Below, piece after piece: positions 8,994-18,027 of a DNA stretch of 64,000 bases. The DNA comes from CAVUMR01 sp963742715 (GTDB lineage: Bacteria; Actinomycetota; Actinomycetes; Mycobacteriales; Micromonosporaceae), in the NCBI GenBank assembly GCA_963742715.1, contig CAVUMR010000002.1, positions 1,736,001-1,800,000 on the forward strand, in the 5' to 3' direction. The notes under the pieces were generated by a model, which saw only the letters and a program-made list of their open reading frames with translations, made no database searches and was not told where the DNA came from. A program made the translations under genes and the position numbers. Position 1 is the stretch's first letter, and each line of letters starts with the position of its first letter.

Positions 8994-11900
8994 CTAGGGC
9001 AGGTCCTGGCCCAGCAGGTTGAGCTTGTTTGCCACGGCGGCGGCTTCCCCGCGCTTGGGTACTCCGAGCTTGCGCAGAATGTTGGAGACGTGCACCCCGG
9101 CCGTCTTCTCCGTGACGAACAGCTTCTGGCCGATCTTCCGGTTGGACCAGCCCGCGCAGACCAGGGCAAGGACTTCCCGCTCCCGCGCGGTCAGCCCGAA
9201 GGGAACGGCCGGCGCCGGGGCCGGCCCGCCGGCTGGACCCGAGTCCTGGGCGCTGAGGTCGATCCGTGCGCCCTGGGCCAGCGCCTCGACTTCCCGACGC
9301 AGCGGCCCGGCGCCGAGTTCCGTCGCCAACCGGTACGCCGCACGGGCCGCCTCGCGCGCGCGATTCGCCATCCGGTCACGCGCCGCGCGGTCCTGTCCCG
9401 CTGTGCCGGTGCGAGCCGCCATCCCGCCACGCGCCGCCCACTCGGCCTCGCGGTACCGGGCGTATGCGGCTGGGTGGGGCCGCTTGAGCGCCAGCCACCC
9501 GGCGGCTACCTCGGCCCAGTCCGCCAGGCGGTCGGTTCCGCTGGATTCGGTGCGTTCCGGCCGCCGGTCGGTCCCGCGGATCCGGCCGTGTTCGGCTTGA
9601 CAGAGCAAACGCAGCATGGGTACCTCGGGCAGCGTCGGTTGGTTCGTCGGCTCCGTGAGCCGGTCTACTTCGACGGCGAGAGCGTCCATCGCGGACACGA
9701 CGCTGGTCAGGTCGGGTCGCGCCGTGCCGGGCAGCGCCGTCAAGCGGAGCCACTCGTCGGCCTCGTTGCGCATGCCGAGCGCACACAACCGCAGCTGGAC
9801 GACCAGATTGTCCGTGTCGGCGACCGCACGCAGGCCGGTCAGGACCGCGTCTCTGGCCACCTTGGCATCTCGTCGCCAGATCGCGATCTCCGCCACGCAG
9901 GCGTACCGGGACCCGACGAACTGCGGTTGTCCCATTGATGCGCCGGCCTCGCGTACCTCGGCCAGCCTCTGCTCAGCGACCTCGAACTGGCCCCGAGCGA
10001 CCGCGATCTCGGCCATAGTGAGGCACGGGAAGAGCCGCTCCGCCGCCGGACGGTCCTCGAGGAGCTGCTCGATGATCTTGGTAGCCTCGTCCCATCTGCC
10101 GAGCTGAACCATCGCCGCGCACGCGTTGTTGGCCAGTACCCCACGCCCCCTGGTGTGCTCCAGGCCGGTCTCCCGAGCCCGGTCAAGGCCATCCACCGCT
10201 ACCGCGACCGCCTCGTCGAGTTCGCCCGCGTACTCCAATGCGAAGACCAGGTTTCCGTATGCGCGGTACAGGTCTTCCAACTGGTTCCCGGCGTCGGCGA
10301 TCCGCAGGGCTTCGTACAGGGTCGCTCTACCCTCCTCCACCGCACCCCGCATGGTCAGCGCAATGCCGATGGTGTTGAGCGCGCGGCCCTCCTCGGCCCT
10401 TGCCTCGACCGACCGTGCCATCGCCAGTGCGTCCCGGCCGAGCCGTAACCCTTCGGCGGCGTGACCTTGGCGGACCTGCGCCGTTGCGCGCACCGCGAGC
10501 ACCCGGGCGGCGGCCGCGGAGGGCGGTGCGTCGGCGAACAGCAGGCCTGCTTCGGTATAGGCGCGCTCCGCCGCGCTGTGGTCGCCGGCCTCCCACAGGT
10601 AGCTACCGAGCCGCTCGTACGCCTCGCCGGCCATTGCTGGGTCCCGCACCGGGTCCACTCCGGACACGGCGGCACGGGCCAGTTTGACCGCCTGGTCCAC
10701 CCGGCCGGCCCAGCGAGCGGCGTCAGCGGCCGAGGAGAGCAGCGTGGGCTTCGGTATCCCGGCGACCGCGGCTGCGTCGGGAACCCGTGACCAGATCGCG
10801 AGGGCTCGATCGAACTGCCGCCTCGCCTCCGGAAACGCCCGCAATCGCATCGCATCGTTGCCCGCCCGTACCGCAGCCTCGAGTGCCTGCGGGAAGGCAC
10901 GCGCCTCGGACCAGTGGTACGACAGCTCGGCCGCGACGGTGAGCTGCTCGGCGTAACTGAGCTGGCTGTCCGCCGCCAGCGCGACCGCGATCGCTTCATG
11001 CAGGCGGAGTCGGTCATCGGGGATCAGTTGCTGATGTACCACCTCCCGCAATAGCGCGTGCCGGAACACGTACGTGTCATCGGCCGGATCGACAACCAGC
11101 ATCTGGCTGGTTACGCACTCCCGGAGGGCGGTCAGCATCCTGCGCCGATCCAACTCGCACACCACAGCCAGCAGGCGGTGGCTGACCCGGCGCCCGGCCG
11201 TCGCCGCGACGCCCATCACCTCCTGGGCGTCGTCGCTGAGCAGCTCGAACCTGGGCAGCACCAACTCGCGTACCGTGCCGGGCAGCGCAACAGTCCGGTC
11301 ATCCCGCGCCGCCACAGCCAGCACGCCCGCGGCCATGACCTCCTCCACGAACAGGGCATTGCCGTCGGTCAGCTCGAAAGCCCGCTCCACCAGATCGTGC
11401 GTGACCTCGCCATCCATCACACTGCGCAAGAACCGCTTCACCTCACCGCGCGCGAAGCGCGGTACCTCCAGCTGCTGGACCAACCGGGCAGACTCCAGCT
11501 CGACGACCAGCGTGCGCAGCGGATTGCGCGGCGACAGTTCGGTGATCCGGAAACTGCCGATCAGCAGCAACCGCTCGTCCGTACGCGCACGTGCGAGATA
11601 GGAAAAAAGGTCCAGTGTGGATGGGTCTGCCCACTGCAGATCCTCCATCACGAACACGACCGGCTGATCACGGCCCAGCTGGTCGAGCATCCGCAGCACC
11701 GCGCTGAATACCCGGGACTGGGCACCGCGCCCTACTGCCGGGACCGTCTCCTCGTTGGGACCCGCATCGGTGAAATCCGAGGCCAGACCGGCCAGATCCA
11801 GGAAGCCCGGGCCGGCCAGCTCCCGTACTTGTTCCACGCCCACGCCGCGCACCAGGCGACGCAGCGCGTCGATCAGAGGTGCGTACGGAACTTCACCCGT

Positions 11901-12137
11901 GCCCAAGGGGATGCACGAACCCCACAGCACCACAGAGCCGGAGTCCCGTGCCCGGTCCACGAACTCGCGAAGCAGCCGGCTCTTGCCGACACCCACCTCG
12001 CCTCGCACCAGCAGAACGCCGGACGTACCACCGGCCGCCTGACCGAGTAGCCGCATGAGGCGGCTCATCTCGTCGACTCTTCCCACGAATGGCGGGGTGC
12101 GGCTGACTGGCTCGCGGGGCTGCGCGCCGGTACCCAT
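8994..12137 (-). CDS. LAL-family LuxR-type regulator (AAA/STAND ATPase, TPR, HTH)
   Basis: 1047 residues. Residues 15-60 contain FVGRVDEM and the Walker A GEVGVGKS (46-53). Walker B is VVFVMEDLQWAD (about 160-171). A winged-helix-like segment is followed by a long alpha-helical TPR-type region (about 360-900). The C-terminal 65 residues are a LuxR-type helix-turn-helix (TAREREVLALVCAGWSNRKI then VHVSNILRKLGV). This is the architecture of large ATP-binding LuxR (MalT/LAL) regulators, which oligomerise on ligand and ATP binding and activate transcription. It heads the cluster that includes the small protein and the caspase-like protease, so it is the likely regulator of that operon. The start ATG at 12137 gives a normal N-terminus for the family. 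The HTH shows it is not just a STAND effector. Confidence 0.9.
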   Translation of the reverse strand: MGTGAQPREPVSRTPPFVGRVDEMSRLMRLLGQAAGGTSGVLLVRGEVGVGKSRLLREFVDRARDSGSVVLWGSCIPLGTGEVPYAPLIDALRRLVRGVGVEQVRELAGPGFLDLAGLASDFTDAGPNEETVPAVGRGAQSRVFSAVLRMLDQLGRDQPVVFVMEDLQWADPSTLDLFSYLARARTDERLLLIGSFRITELSPRNPLRTLVVELESARLVQQLEVPRFARGEVKRFLRSVMDGEVTHDLVERAFELTDGNALFVEEVMAAGVLAVAARDDRTVALPGTVRELVLPRFELLSDDAQEVMGVAATAGRRVSHRLLAVVCELDRRRMLTALRECVTSQMLVVDPADDTYVFRHALLREVVHQQLIPDDRLRLHEAIAVALAADSQLSYAEQLTVAAELSYHWSEARAFPQALEAAVRAGNDAMRLRAFPEARRQFDRALAIWSRVPDAAAVAGIPKPTLLSSAADAARWAGRVDQAVKLARAAVSGVDPVRDPAMAGEAYERLGSYLWEAGDHSAAERAYTEAGLLFADAPPSAAAARVLAVRATAQVRQGHAAEGLRLGRDALAMARSVEARAEEGRALNTIGIALTMRGAVEEGRATLYEALRIADAGNQLEDLYRAYGNLVFALEYAGELDEAVAVAVDGLDRARETGLEHTRGRGVLANNACAAMVQLGRWDEATKIIEQLLEDRPAAERLFPCLTMAEIAVARGQFEVAEQRLAEVREAGASMGQPQFVGSRYACVAEIAIWRRDAKVARDAVLTGLRAVADTDNLVVQLRLCALGMRNEADEWLRLTALPGTARPDLTSVVSAMDALAVEVDRLTEPTNQPTLPEVPMLRLLCQAEHGRIRGTDRRPERTESSGTDRLADWAEVAAGWLALKRPHPAAYARYREAEWAARGGMAARTGTAGQDRAARDRMANRAREAARAAYRLATELGAGPLRREVEALAQGARIDLSAQDSGPAGGPAPAPAVPFGLTAREREVLALVCAGWSNRKIGQKLFVTEKTAGVHVSNILRKLGVPKRGEAAAVANKLNLLGQDLP

Positions 12138-12363
12138 AGAGGTCCATCATTCCGTGTTGTGCTTGGCCACGTTCGCTTCGTGACCGTTCGGCCGCCAAGA
12201 CCAACCGACCGGATAAGCGAGATCGACCGAGTACGCGACACCTAATACCGCAGCTCCGTACAAGCGCCGCCGAACGCGTCCGGTCCAGGTCCACCAACTA
12301 ATGGAATGGTGACCGTAGCGACGGAATGCGGTCCGATATCGACCGGCGACCGGATCACGCCAC

Positions 12364-14610
12364 CTACCCATCCACCTCGCTGGTGGCGGCGAGTAGATCC
12401 TCCGCCGCATTGGCGACCCGTGCGACCAGCGCATCGCCGCCCTCTACCTCTTGAAACGCATCGGCCCACAGGATGCGCTGGTAGGACCGGGCGAACTGCC
12501 TGATCTCCCACTCGGCCACATCGGACGTCAGGAGGGCGTCCGTGAACTGCTCCACTGCGGCGAAGAGGATCTCGCCCACCAGTACGGCCTCGTCGAGCAG
12601 GCGCGTCCGAACCTGGAACGCCGCCCGCTCGGTCCGGTCGGCGACAATTCGGTATAACTCGGTGACACCGTAGTCGGTCGGTGGCAGCGCCGATATCTGT
12701 TGATCACCCGTCCGGAAATTCAGCAGGTCCAGATCTGTGCGGACCTTCGGGTGCAGGTGGGTGCGATAGTCCAGCCGCACAGCGAGCAGCTCGTCGATCG
12801 CGGCCTGAATCACCGGACACGGCTCGGTGGCGGTCGCGGCCAGGCGGGCCAGGTGGACGAGGGCCGTCGATCCCGACCGTTCGCCCAGCAACGCCTCCGC
12901 ACCGGTGAACGCGGCCGCCACGTCGGTCCACAACTGCTCCAACCGACAGCCGAGGAGTAGGTCGAGCGTGCGCCACCGGCGGTTCACCTCTCGGCGGGCG
13001 CGATTCAACTCCATGTCGGCGAGAAAGCAGAACCCGCCGTCACGGATGGCCGCGCGGCTCGCCCCGAGACACCACCGGTCGTATCCGACGCCGAACCCGT
13101 CGCGTACCCATTCGACAGTCTCGTCATAGATCGTGTTTACTGCGGCGACGAAGCCGGGATCCCCAATTAGAGCCCCATCCCGTACTCGCGCCGACAGCGC
13201 GCGAAGAGCCGTGGCGATACCCGCGTACAGGTCGTCCGCGCGTCGGTACAACTCCTCCATGCTGACGCTCGACGTGGGCACCTGGCGCAGCACAGCCTTT
13301 GCCTCTACGGCCAGCCCGATCAGCTCGTCGCGTACGGCATCGGCGTTCCCCTTGGTGCCGGCAAGCACGTCCGCGTCCATCACGGGCAGCCGCTCCGCCA
13401 GGTGCTGTATGACCGGCCGGAGCAACCGATCCGGTACGTCACCTGGATCTTTGCCGTTGACCTCCAGGATACGCAGCTCCCGCGGTTCCCCACCTTGGCT
13501 GTCAACCGGGCGCGAAAGGTCGCCACGCCGCCCGGAGGCACCCCCGCCGTTAGTCGTGTTCAGCACGACGACGACGAAGTCGCCACGCCGACCAACAGAG
13601 CCGCGCGCCTCGTCAAGCACTGCCAAAGCGCTGTCGTCGGCCGCACTCCAGGACATCTCGGCGCCCAGTACGCGCTTGACGAGCAGGGCTACGTCCAGGT
13701 TGTGTCGCAGCCCGGTGAGTTGACGCTGCTCGGCACCCGCTGCGTCACGAAAAGCTGGCAGATCCACCACCGTGATCGCGCCAGCGTCGTGATGTGGAAA
13801 GGCATGCTCGATCCGTGCCTCACGCACCGCAAGGTACCTGCGCGCCGGTCTCGTTTCGGCGCACTCCCCGTCCAATGGGTACGCCACGTAGTCCCGCAGC
13901 CGGTCGAGTTGATCTCCGGTCAACTCCATTGCCCTGCCACGTCGGTTCAGCAGCGCCTCATACGACCACAGCGCCTCTTGGATCTGCTTGAGCTGGACAA
14001 GCTGGGCACTCTGCCCGGAGGTTTGGTCTACCTCGTCAGGACTCGGATAACTAGTCGTACGGAACGTCTCGACATCGGTCGGCGCATCGCCCAATCCAGC
14101 CGCGACGTGTCTGGGTTGCAGGTGCACAGCCCGAAAGGTGTCGAAGGTGTGCAGGTCAAGGACGGCTCGATCCCGTTCGGGCGAGTGGACGACCCGGCAT
14201 GGTACGGCCGTCACGGGTGCCCGCTGGCCAGTTGGTACCCACGCATCGGTCAGGCCAGACAGCGACTGCAGAAGCGTGCTCTTACCGGTACGCCCGGCGC
14301 CACTGACACCGATACACACCGTGCTGCGAGCTATCCGGCTCTCCACCCACTGAAGAGACTCGATGGTCGCCGTGACGGACGGACGCACCTCCGTGATGCG
14401 CAACCTGCCGAGATCGGCGGAGACCTGTGGCGGCGTGGCCGCACACTCCTGCAACCGCTCGACCGCCAGGGACAGTGCCACCATCGCCTCGTCCATGCGA
14501 CGCCACTTCCCGATCTCCGCCCGAACGTCAGGCAGGCGCCCGCGGCGTGCCGCGATGACGGTGCCGATCTGATCGGCCAGCTCACTCACTGTCGGCCTCG
14601 CTCTCCGCAC
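12364..14610 (-). CDS. Dynamin-like P-loop GTPase
   Basis: 748 residues, GTG start at 14610 (a GTG seven codons later is an alternative). After a helical lead of about 95 residues the P-loop is GAGRTGKST (104-112). A G2-like segment PTGQRAPVTAVP (126-137) has the PTG..PVTA form typical of bacterial dynamin-like proteins and conflict-system GTPases. The G3 region is VVDLPAF, with Ala where DxxG has Gly. A possible G4 is VVVVLNTTNG, which lacks the usual NKxD. The C-terminal 350 residues are predicted helical (about 430-748), compatible with a stalk. No clear membrane segment. It is separated by 311 bases from the CHAT gene upstream and by 226 bases from the LAL gene downstream, all on the minus strand. 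A role in membrane remodelling or switching within the protease system is inference. Confidence 0.8.
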   Translation of the reverse strand: MRRARPTVSELADQIGTVIAARRGRLPDVRAEIGKWRRMDEAMVALSLAVERLQECAATPPQVSADLGRLRITEVRPSVTATIESLQWVESRIARSTVCIGVSGAGRTGKSTLLQSLSGLTDAWVPTGQRAPVTAVPCRVVHSPERDRAVLDLHTFDTFRAVHLQPRHVAAGLGDAPTDVETFRTTSYPSPDEVDQTSGQSAQLVQLKQIQEALWSYEALLNRRGRAMELTGDQLDRLRDYVAYPLDGECAETRPARRYLAVREARIEHAFPHHDAGAITVVDLPAFRDAAGAEQRQLTGLRHNLDVALLVKRVLGAEMSWSAADDSALAVLDEARGSVGRRGDFVVVVLNTTNGGGASGRRGDLSRPVDSQGGEPRELRILEVNGKDPGDVPDRLLRPVIQHLAERLPVMDADVLAGTKGNADAVRDELIGLAVEAKAVLRQVPTSSVSMEELYRRADDLYAGIATALRALSARVRDGALIGDPGFVAAVNTIYDETVEWVRDGFGVGYDRWCLGASRAAIRDGGFCFLADMELNRARREVNRRWRTLDLLLGCRLEQLWTDVAAAFTGAEALLGERSGSTALVHLARLAATATEPCPVIQAAIDELLAVRLDYRTHLHPKVRTDLDLLNFRTGDQQISALPPTDYGVTELYRIVADRTERAAFQVRTRLLDEAVLVGEILFAAVEQFTDALLTSDVAEWEIRQFARSYQRILWADAFQEVEGGDALVARVANAAEDLLAATSEVDG

Positions 14611-14921
14611 GGCCGTCCCAGCCGCGCCCGACGACGGTGCCGCGCTGCTCTGCCCCCGAGCGGGACTTCCGCAGGCCGTCAGTCTCGAGTCGGCCTCGAC
14701 GCAAGGGCCCGACGGGGTACTGGGGAACTGACGGACGTGCGCACCGGTCAGACAGCTGGACCCCTCTCAGGCGGCATCCGCCCGATAGGGAATGGCAGTT
14801 CGCACCAAGCTCCGGGTGTCGGGAGTCAGCAGCACCGGGCACGCCACTCCACGGCAGAGCTGGCGCGGGGTGACCCAGCGCCCTCTCGGACCGTTTGCGG
14901 TCATCCAGTCGCGCAGGCTAC
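14611..14921. other. Spacer between CHAT and GTPase genes
   Basis: About 310 bases. A minus-strand frame across 14582-14842 is open but has no motif, unusual amino-acid content (Arg/Ser rich) and no ribosome binding site, so I treat it as non-coding. It may hold the promoter of the GTPase gene. Confidence 0.45.
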
Positions 14922-15653
14922 TCAGCCGACGATGACCAGGCTCTCCGCGCGTCGCCAGGGGTCGATCAGCACCGGAGTCGAAGACCCATCCTCGTCTGGT
15001 AGTGGAGCAAGGTCCCGGTAGTGGCCGCCACCCGGACCCATCCGGTTGCGGCCCAGCCGGAACGCCGTGGCGACCGACTGGCCAGCGGCGATGGCGTTGT
15101 AGAAACCGGCCGCGAAGTCGATCGCCACTCCGTCCAGTACTGGTCTCGACATACCCACGACGCACGTGACGTGTTCGACGATCGCCGCAGCCTGGTCTTT
15201 GGTGAGGCACGCGTTCAGCACCACGCAACTGACCCAACGGCCCGTGATCGCGAAGAGGTCGCTGAGCTGCTTGGGTTGGACTGGGCAGGCGTTGCCCCGT
15301 TCGTCGACCAGCACGATGCCGTGGACAGCGCTGTTGTGCCCGGCGTAATGGACGACGGCGGGTTCGTGCTGAAGGAGAAGCTCCTGCAGGTCGCCATAGC
15401 GTGCCGCCGCACCCAACCGTAGGTCGAGTTGGTCGCGGTGACGCGCGCCGGTAATCGCGCGATCGATCGCCCGGTACTCCTCATCCAGGCGGAGTCGCCC
15501 AGTGTCCAGCGGATTGGACGTGAGCATCAGTACCGTCTGCCGCGGCCGGTCAGGGACGCTCGGCGCTTGAACTACCTGGCCGATGTTTCCGTTCCCGACC
15601 TGGTTGGTCTGGTCGCCGTTGACGAGGTTCCTGATGTGGACGCTATCCGCCAA
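14922..15653 (-). CDS. CHAT-domain (caspase-fold) protease with N-terminal amyloid-like motif
   Basis: 243 residues from a TTG at 15653. The upstream part of the open frame overlaps the DUF6232-like gene in another frame and is not protein-like. The TTG has GGAAAGG upstream and sits 11 bases inside the previous gene, so it is translationally coupled. The first 30 residues carry NLVNGDQTNQVGNGNIGQVV, a Gly/Asn/Gln motif. The CHAT domain follows: VLMLTSNPLDT, then the catalytic His in VVHYAGHNS, then the catalytic Cys in VVLNACLT, then FAAGFYNAIAAGQSVATAF and a C-terminal tail. The domain is short, as in single-domain CHAT effectors. Together with the neighbour's matching motif this looks like an effector recruited by homotypic contact. 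Its substrate is unknown. Confidence 0.82.
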   Translation of the reverse strand: MADSVHIRNLVNGDQTNQVGNGNIGQVVQAPSVPDRPRQTVLMLTSNPLDTGRLRLDEEYRAIDRAITGARHRDQLDLRLGAAARYGDLQELLLQHEPAVVHYAGHNSAVHGIVLVDERGNACPVQPKQLSDLFAITGRWVSCVVLNACLTKDQAAAIVEHVTCVVGMSRPVLDGVAIDFAAGFYNAIAAGQSVATAFRLGRNRMGPGGGHYRDLAPLPDEDGSSTPVLIDPWRRAESLVIVG

Positions 15654-16209
15654 GTGGCACGCCCTTTCCAATGTTGTGATCACCGACCTGGTTGATCTGG
15701 TCACCCAGCACCACATTCTCGACGCGGAACACCTTCTGGCTCTCTGGCGGATTCTCGACCGCGTCGGCAATCTCGTCGACGAGGTTCTCGATCTCAGACC
15801 GCGCACGGCTGGCGAGTAGGCAGCGCGCTACGCCGGTGGTCTCCAGCAGCAAGGCATAAAGTCGCGGCCGGAAAACCGACCTTTTCAACCGAAACAGTGT
15901 GGCGACGACGATGGCGAACAGCACGACGACATTGAAGATCCGTAGCGCAAGGAACGGCTCGCCACCGTTGGCCATGCTGGCCACACCATTCAGAATCACC
16001 ACGAGTACGAGGATCCCGATGGTCTGCCCAGCAGTCCGGACGGAGAGCCGGATCCGGGCCGGCTTCAACATCAGGCACTGCACGCGCGCGATGCTGCGAA
16101 GCAGGTAGACTTGGTCAGCGATGGTCAGCGTGTGCCGGTTGATCTTGACGTCAACGGTCTGTTTCTGCTCGCCCCTCGACCGTCCGTGGGTTTCGACTTT
16201 GTACGTCAT
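15643..16209 (-). CDS. DUF6232-like membrane protein with C-terminal amyloid-like motif
   Basis: 188 residues from the ATG at 16209, which overlaps the stop of the upstream gene (ATGA at 16206-16209). Residues 20-50 contain VKINRHTLTIADQVYLLRSI and ARVQCLMLKP, the pattern I associate with DUF6232 proteins. Two membrane segments follow (about 69-83 and 95-111). The soluble C-terminal part has LYALLLETTGVARCLLAS and a helix with IENLVDEIADAV. The last 25 residues are FRVENVVLGDQINQVGDHN then IGK. That ending matches the N-terminal motif of the CHAT protein encoded next. It presumably resides in the cytoplasmic membrane with both ends in the cytoplasm, and could act as the sensor or scaffold of the CHAT protein. 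Confidence 0.75.
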   Translation of the reverse strand: MTYKVETHGRSRGEQKQTVDVKINRHTLTIADQVYLLRSIARVQCLMLKPARIRLSVRTAGQTIGILVLVVILNGVASMANGGEPFLALRIFNVVVLFAIVVATLFRLKRSVFRPRLYALLLETTGVARCLLASRARSEIENLVDEIADAVENPPESQKVFRVENVVLGDQINQVGDHNIGKGVPLGG

Positions 16210-16454
16210 GGTTGGCCGTAGCCAAATGTCAAAAGAATGGAATTGGCGCCGGAAATACACAGAATGACCAGGATCAGACCGACGAGCTGATACACGATGC
16301 CCGGAAGTAGAGTCGGCTCCGGCCGGCCACGGGCCGCCTGCATCCTGTGGTGTGCCCAAGCGAGCAGGTGGCCCGGAATAACCCCGAACACGAGCCACAG
16401 CAATCGTAGGAACGTCCGGATCAACCAGCGCATCAGTGAAGCCATGTCCGGCAC
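16206..16454 (-). CDS. Small two-segment membrane protein
   Basis: 82 residues. Two hydrophobic segments are clear: about residues 11-32 (FLRLLWLVFGVIPGHLLAW) and 54-76 (IVYQLVGLILVILCISGANS). The short loop between them is basic (HHRMQAARGRPEP). It is first in a three-gene operon with ATGA overlap to the DUF6232-like gene and then an 11-base overlap to the CHAT gene. I recognise no family. It could be a partner subunit or a regulator of the adjacent membrane protein. An ATG four codons into the frame (position 16445) is an alternative start. Confidence 0.65.
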   Translation of the reverse strand: MPDMASLMRWLIRTFLRLLWLVFGVIPGHLLAWAHHRMQAARGRPEPTLLPGIVYQLVGLILVILCISGANSILLTFGYGQP

Positions 16455-16663
16455 CTCCGATCAGGTCGGTCACCGCACCGGGTCCGATGCCCGATGCCCA
16501 CGGCACCGGGCCTGCCGCCACCGGACACCTACACCTGACGGACAGCGCTCAATGGCGGCCAGTCTCTGCGTACTCCGCGAGCGACGGGAACCGCGCACCG
16601 GGAGGAATACGGCCATCGTCATCGTCCGGAGTGGACAAAGCCAGCCCATGCGGGACTGTTGAT

Positions 16664-16680
16664 CTAACGGTGTTTCCGGC
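16664..16680 (+). repeat. IS left terminal inverted repeat (IRL)
   Basis: 17 bases beginning CTAACGGTGTTTCC, exactly complementary to 18011-18027. Confidence 0.92.
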
Positions 16681-16703
16681 CTGATCCGCTGGGCGGAGGC
16701 CCG

Positions 16704-18005
16704 GTGGGAGAGGCGCCGTTGATCACCGTGACACTCGACGATGTGACCGCGAAGAAGAAGCCTGAGCCGTCGGCGGAGCAGCAGGCCGCGGCGGAGTTGG
16801 TTCGGCTGGCCAAGGAGCAGGGCCTGTCGTTGACCGGCCCGGACGGGTTGCTCAAGCAGCTGACCAAGACGGTCCTAGAGACCGCGCTGAACGAGGAGAT
16901 CACCGAACACCTGGGCTATGAGAAGCATGACCCGGCCGGTGTCGGGGCGGGCAACGTGCGCAACGGCACCCGGCCGAAGACGGTGTTGACCGAGGCCAGC
17001 GGCCAGGTGCAGATCGACGTGCCGCGTGACCGGGCCGGCACGTTCGCGCCGCAGATCGTCCGCAAACGGCAGCGCCGGCTCGACGGTGTCGACGAGATCG
17101 TGTTGTCGCTGTACGCCAAGGGCCTGACCACCGGGGAGATCAGCGCCCATTTCGCTGAGATCTACGGCGCGTCGGTGTCGAAGGAGACCGTCTCGAGGAT
17201 CACCGACAAGGTCATCGAGGAGATGACTGACTGGTCGCACCGGCCGTTGGACGAGATCTACGCCGCGGTGTTCATCGACGCCATCGTGGTCAAGGTCCGT
17301 GACGGTCAGGTCGCGAACCGGCCGTTCTACGCGGCGATCGGGGTGAGTCTCGACGGGGAGAAGGACATCCTCGGGCTGTGGGCCGGCACCGGCGGTGAGG
17401 GTGCGAAGTTCTGGATGAGCGTGCTGACCGACCTGCGCAACCGCGGCGTGAAGGATGTGTTCTTCCTGGTCTGCGACGGCCTGAAAGGCCTGCCGGAGGT
17501 GGTCACCAACGTGTGGCCGCGCACGGTGGTGCAGACCTGCCTCATCCACTTGATCCGCAACACGTTCCGGTTGACCTCCCGCCGCTACTGGGACGAGCTG
17601 AAGCGCGACATCAAACCCATCTACAGCGCCGTGAACGCCACCGCCGCCCGGGCGGCGTTCGACGAGCTGAGCGAGAAGTGGGGCAGACGGTACCCAGCCG
17701 TCATCCGGCTGTGGGACAACGCCTGGCCGGAGTTCATCCCGTTCCTGGACTACGACGTGGAGATCCGGCAGGTGCTGTGCAGCACGAACGCGATCGAGAG
17801 CCTCAACGCCTGCTACCGGCGGGCGGTCCGCGCCCGTGGCCACTTCCCCACCGAGCAGGCCGCGTTAAAGTGCCTCTACCTCGTGACCCGGTCACTGGAC
17901 CCGACCGGGACCGGCAGGACCCGATGGACGATGCGCTGGAAACCCGCGTTGAACGCCTTCGCCATCACCTTCAGCGACCGCTTCCCGGCCGCTGAAAACC
18001 GCTAG
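16704..18005 (+). CDS. IS256-family transposase (mutator-type DDE)
   Basis: 433 residues, full family length. The central DDE core is visible: Asp in VFIDAIVVKVRDG, Asp in FFLVCDGLKGLPE, and Glu in STNAIESLNA. The block QTCLIHLIRN is the usual family signature between them. The GTG at 16704 is taken as start, with GGAGG 4 bases upstream; TTG at 16719 or GTG at 16728 would give better spacing. It appears intact, so the element may be active or recently so. It is transcribed opposite to the flanking CHAT genes. Confidence 0.93.
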   Translation: MGEAPLITVTLDDVTAKKKPEPSAEQQAAAELVRLAKEQGLSLTGPDGLLKQLTKTVLETALNEEITEHLGYEKHDPAGVGAGNVRNGTRPKTVLTEASGQVQIDVPRDRAGTFAPQIVRKRQRRLDGVDEIVLSLYAKGLTTGEISAHFAEIYGASVSKETVSRITDKVIEEMTDWSHRPLDEIYAAVFIDAIVVKVRDGQVANRPFYAAIGVSLDGEKDILGLWAGTGGEGAKFWMSVLTDLRNRGVKDVFFLVCDGLKGLPEVVTNVWPRTVVQTCLIHLIRNTFRLTSRRYWDELKRDIKPIYSAVNATAARAAFDELSEKWGRRYPAVIRLWDNAWPEFIPFLDYDVEIRQVLCSTNAIESLNACYRRAVRARGHFPTEQAALKCLYLVTRSLDPTGTGRTRWTMRWKPALNAFAITFSDRFPAAENR

Positions 18006-18010
18006 AACCC

Positions 18011-18027
18011 GCCGGAAACACCGTTAG
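18011..18027 (-). repeat. IS right terminal inverted repeat (IRR)
   Basis: 17 bases exactly complementary to the left repeat. The TAA within it (18024-18026 read on the minus strand) supplies the present stop codon of the truncated CHAT fragment. Confidence 0.92.

Larger units (their letters stand above)
16664..18027 (+). mobile_element. IS256-family insertion sequence
   Basis: A 1.36-kb element bounded by perfect 17-bp terminal inverted repeats at 16664-16680 and 18011-18027 and containing one transposase gene. No direct repeat of 8 or 9 bases is seen at the outer ends (CTGTTGAT on the left, CGAGATAG on the right). IS256-family elements normally make such duplications, so the flanks have probably been rearranged after insertion. 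The right end lies inside the 3' end of a minus-strand CHAT gene remnant. Confidence 0.92.

Noticed and set aside
14582..14842. 86-residue minus-strand ORF
   Set aside because: No ribosome binding site, odd composition and no motif.
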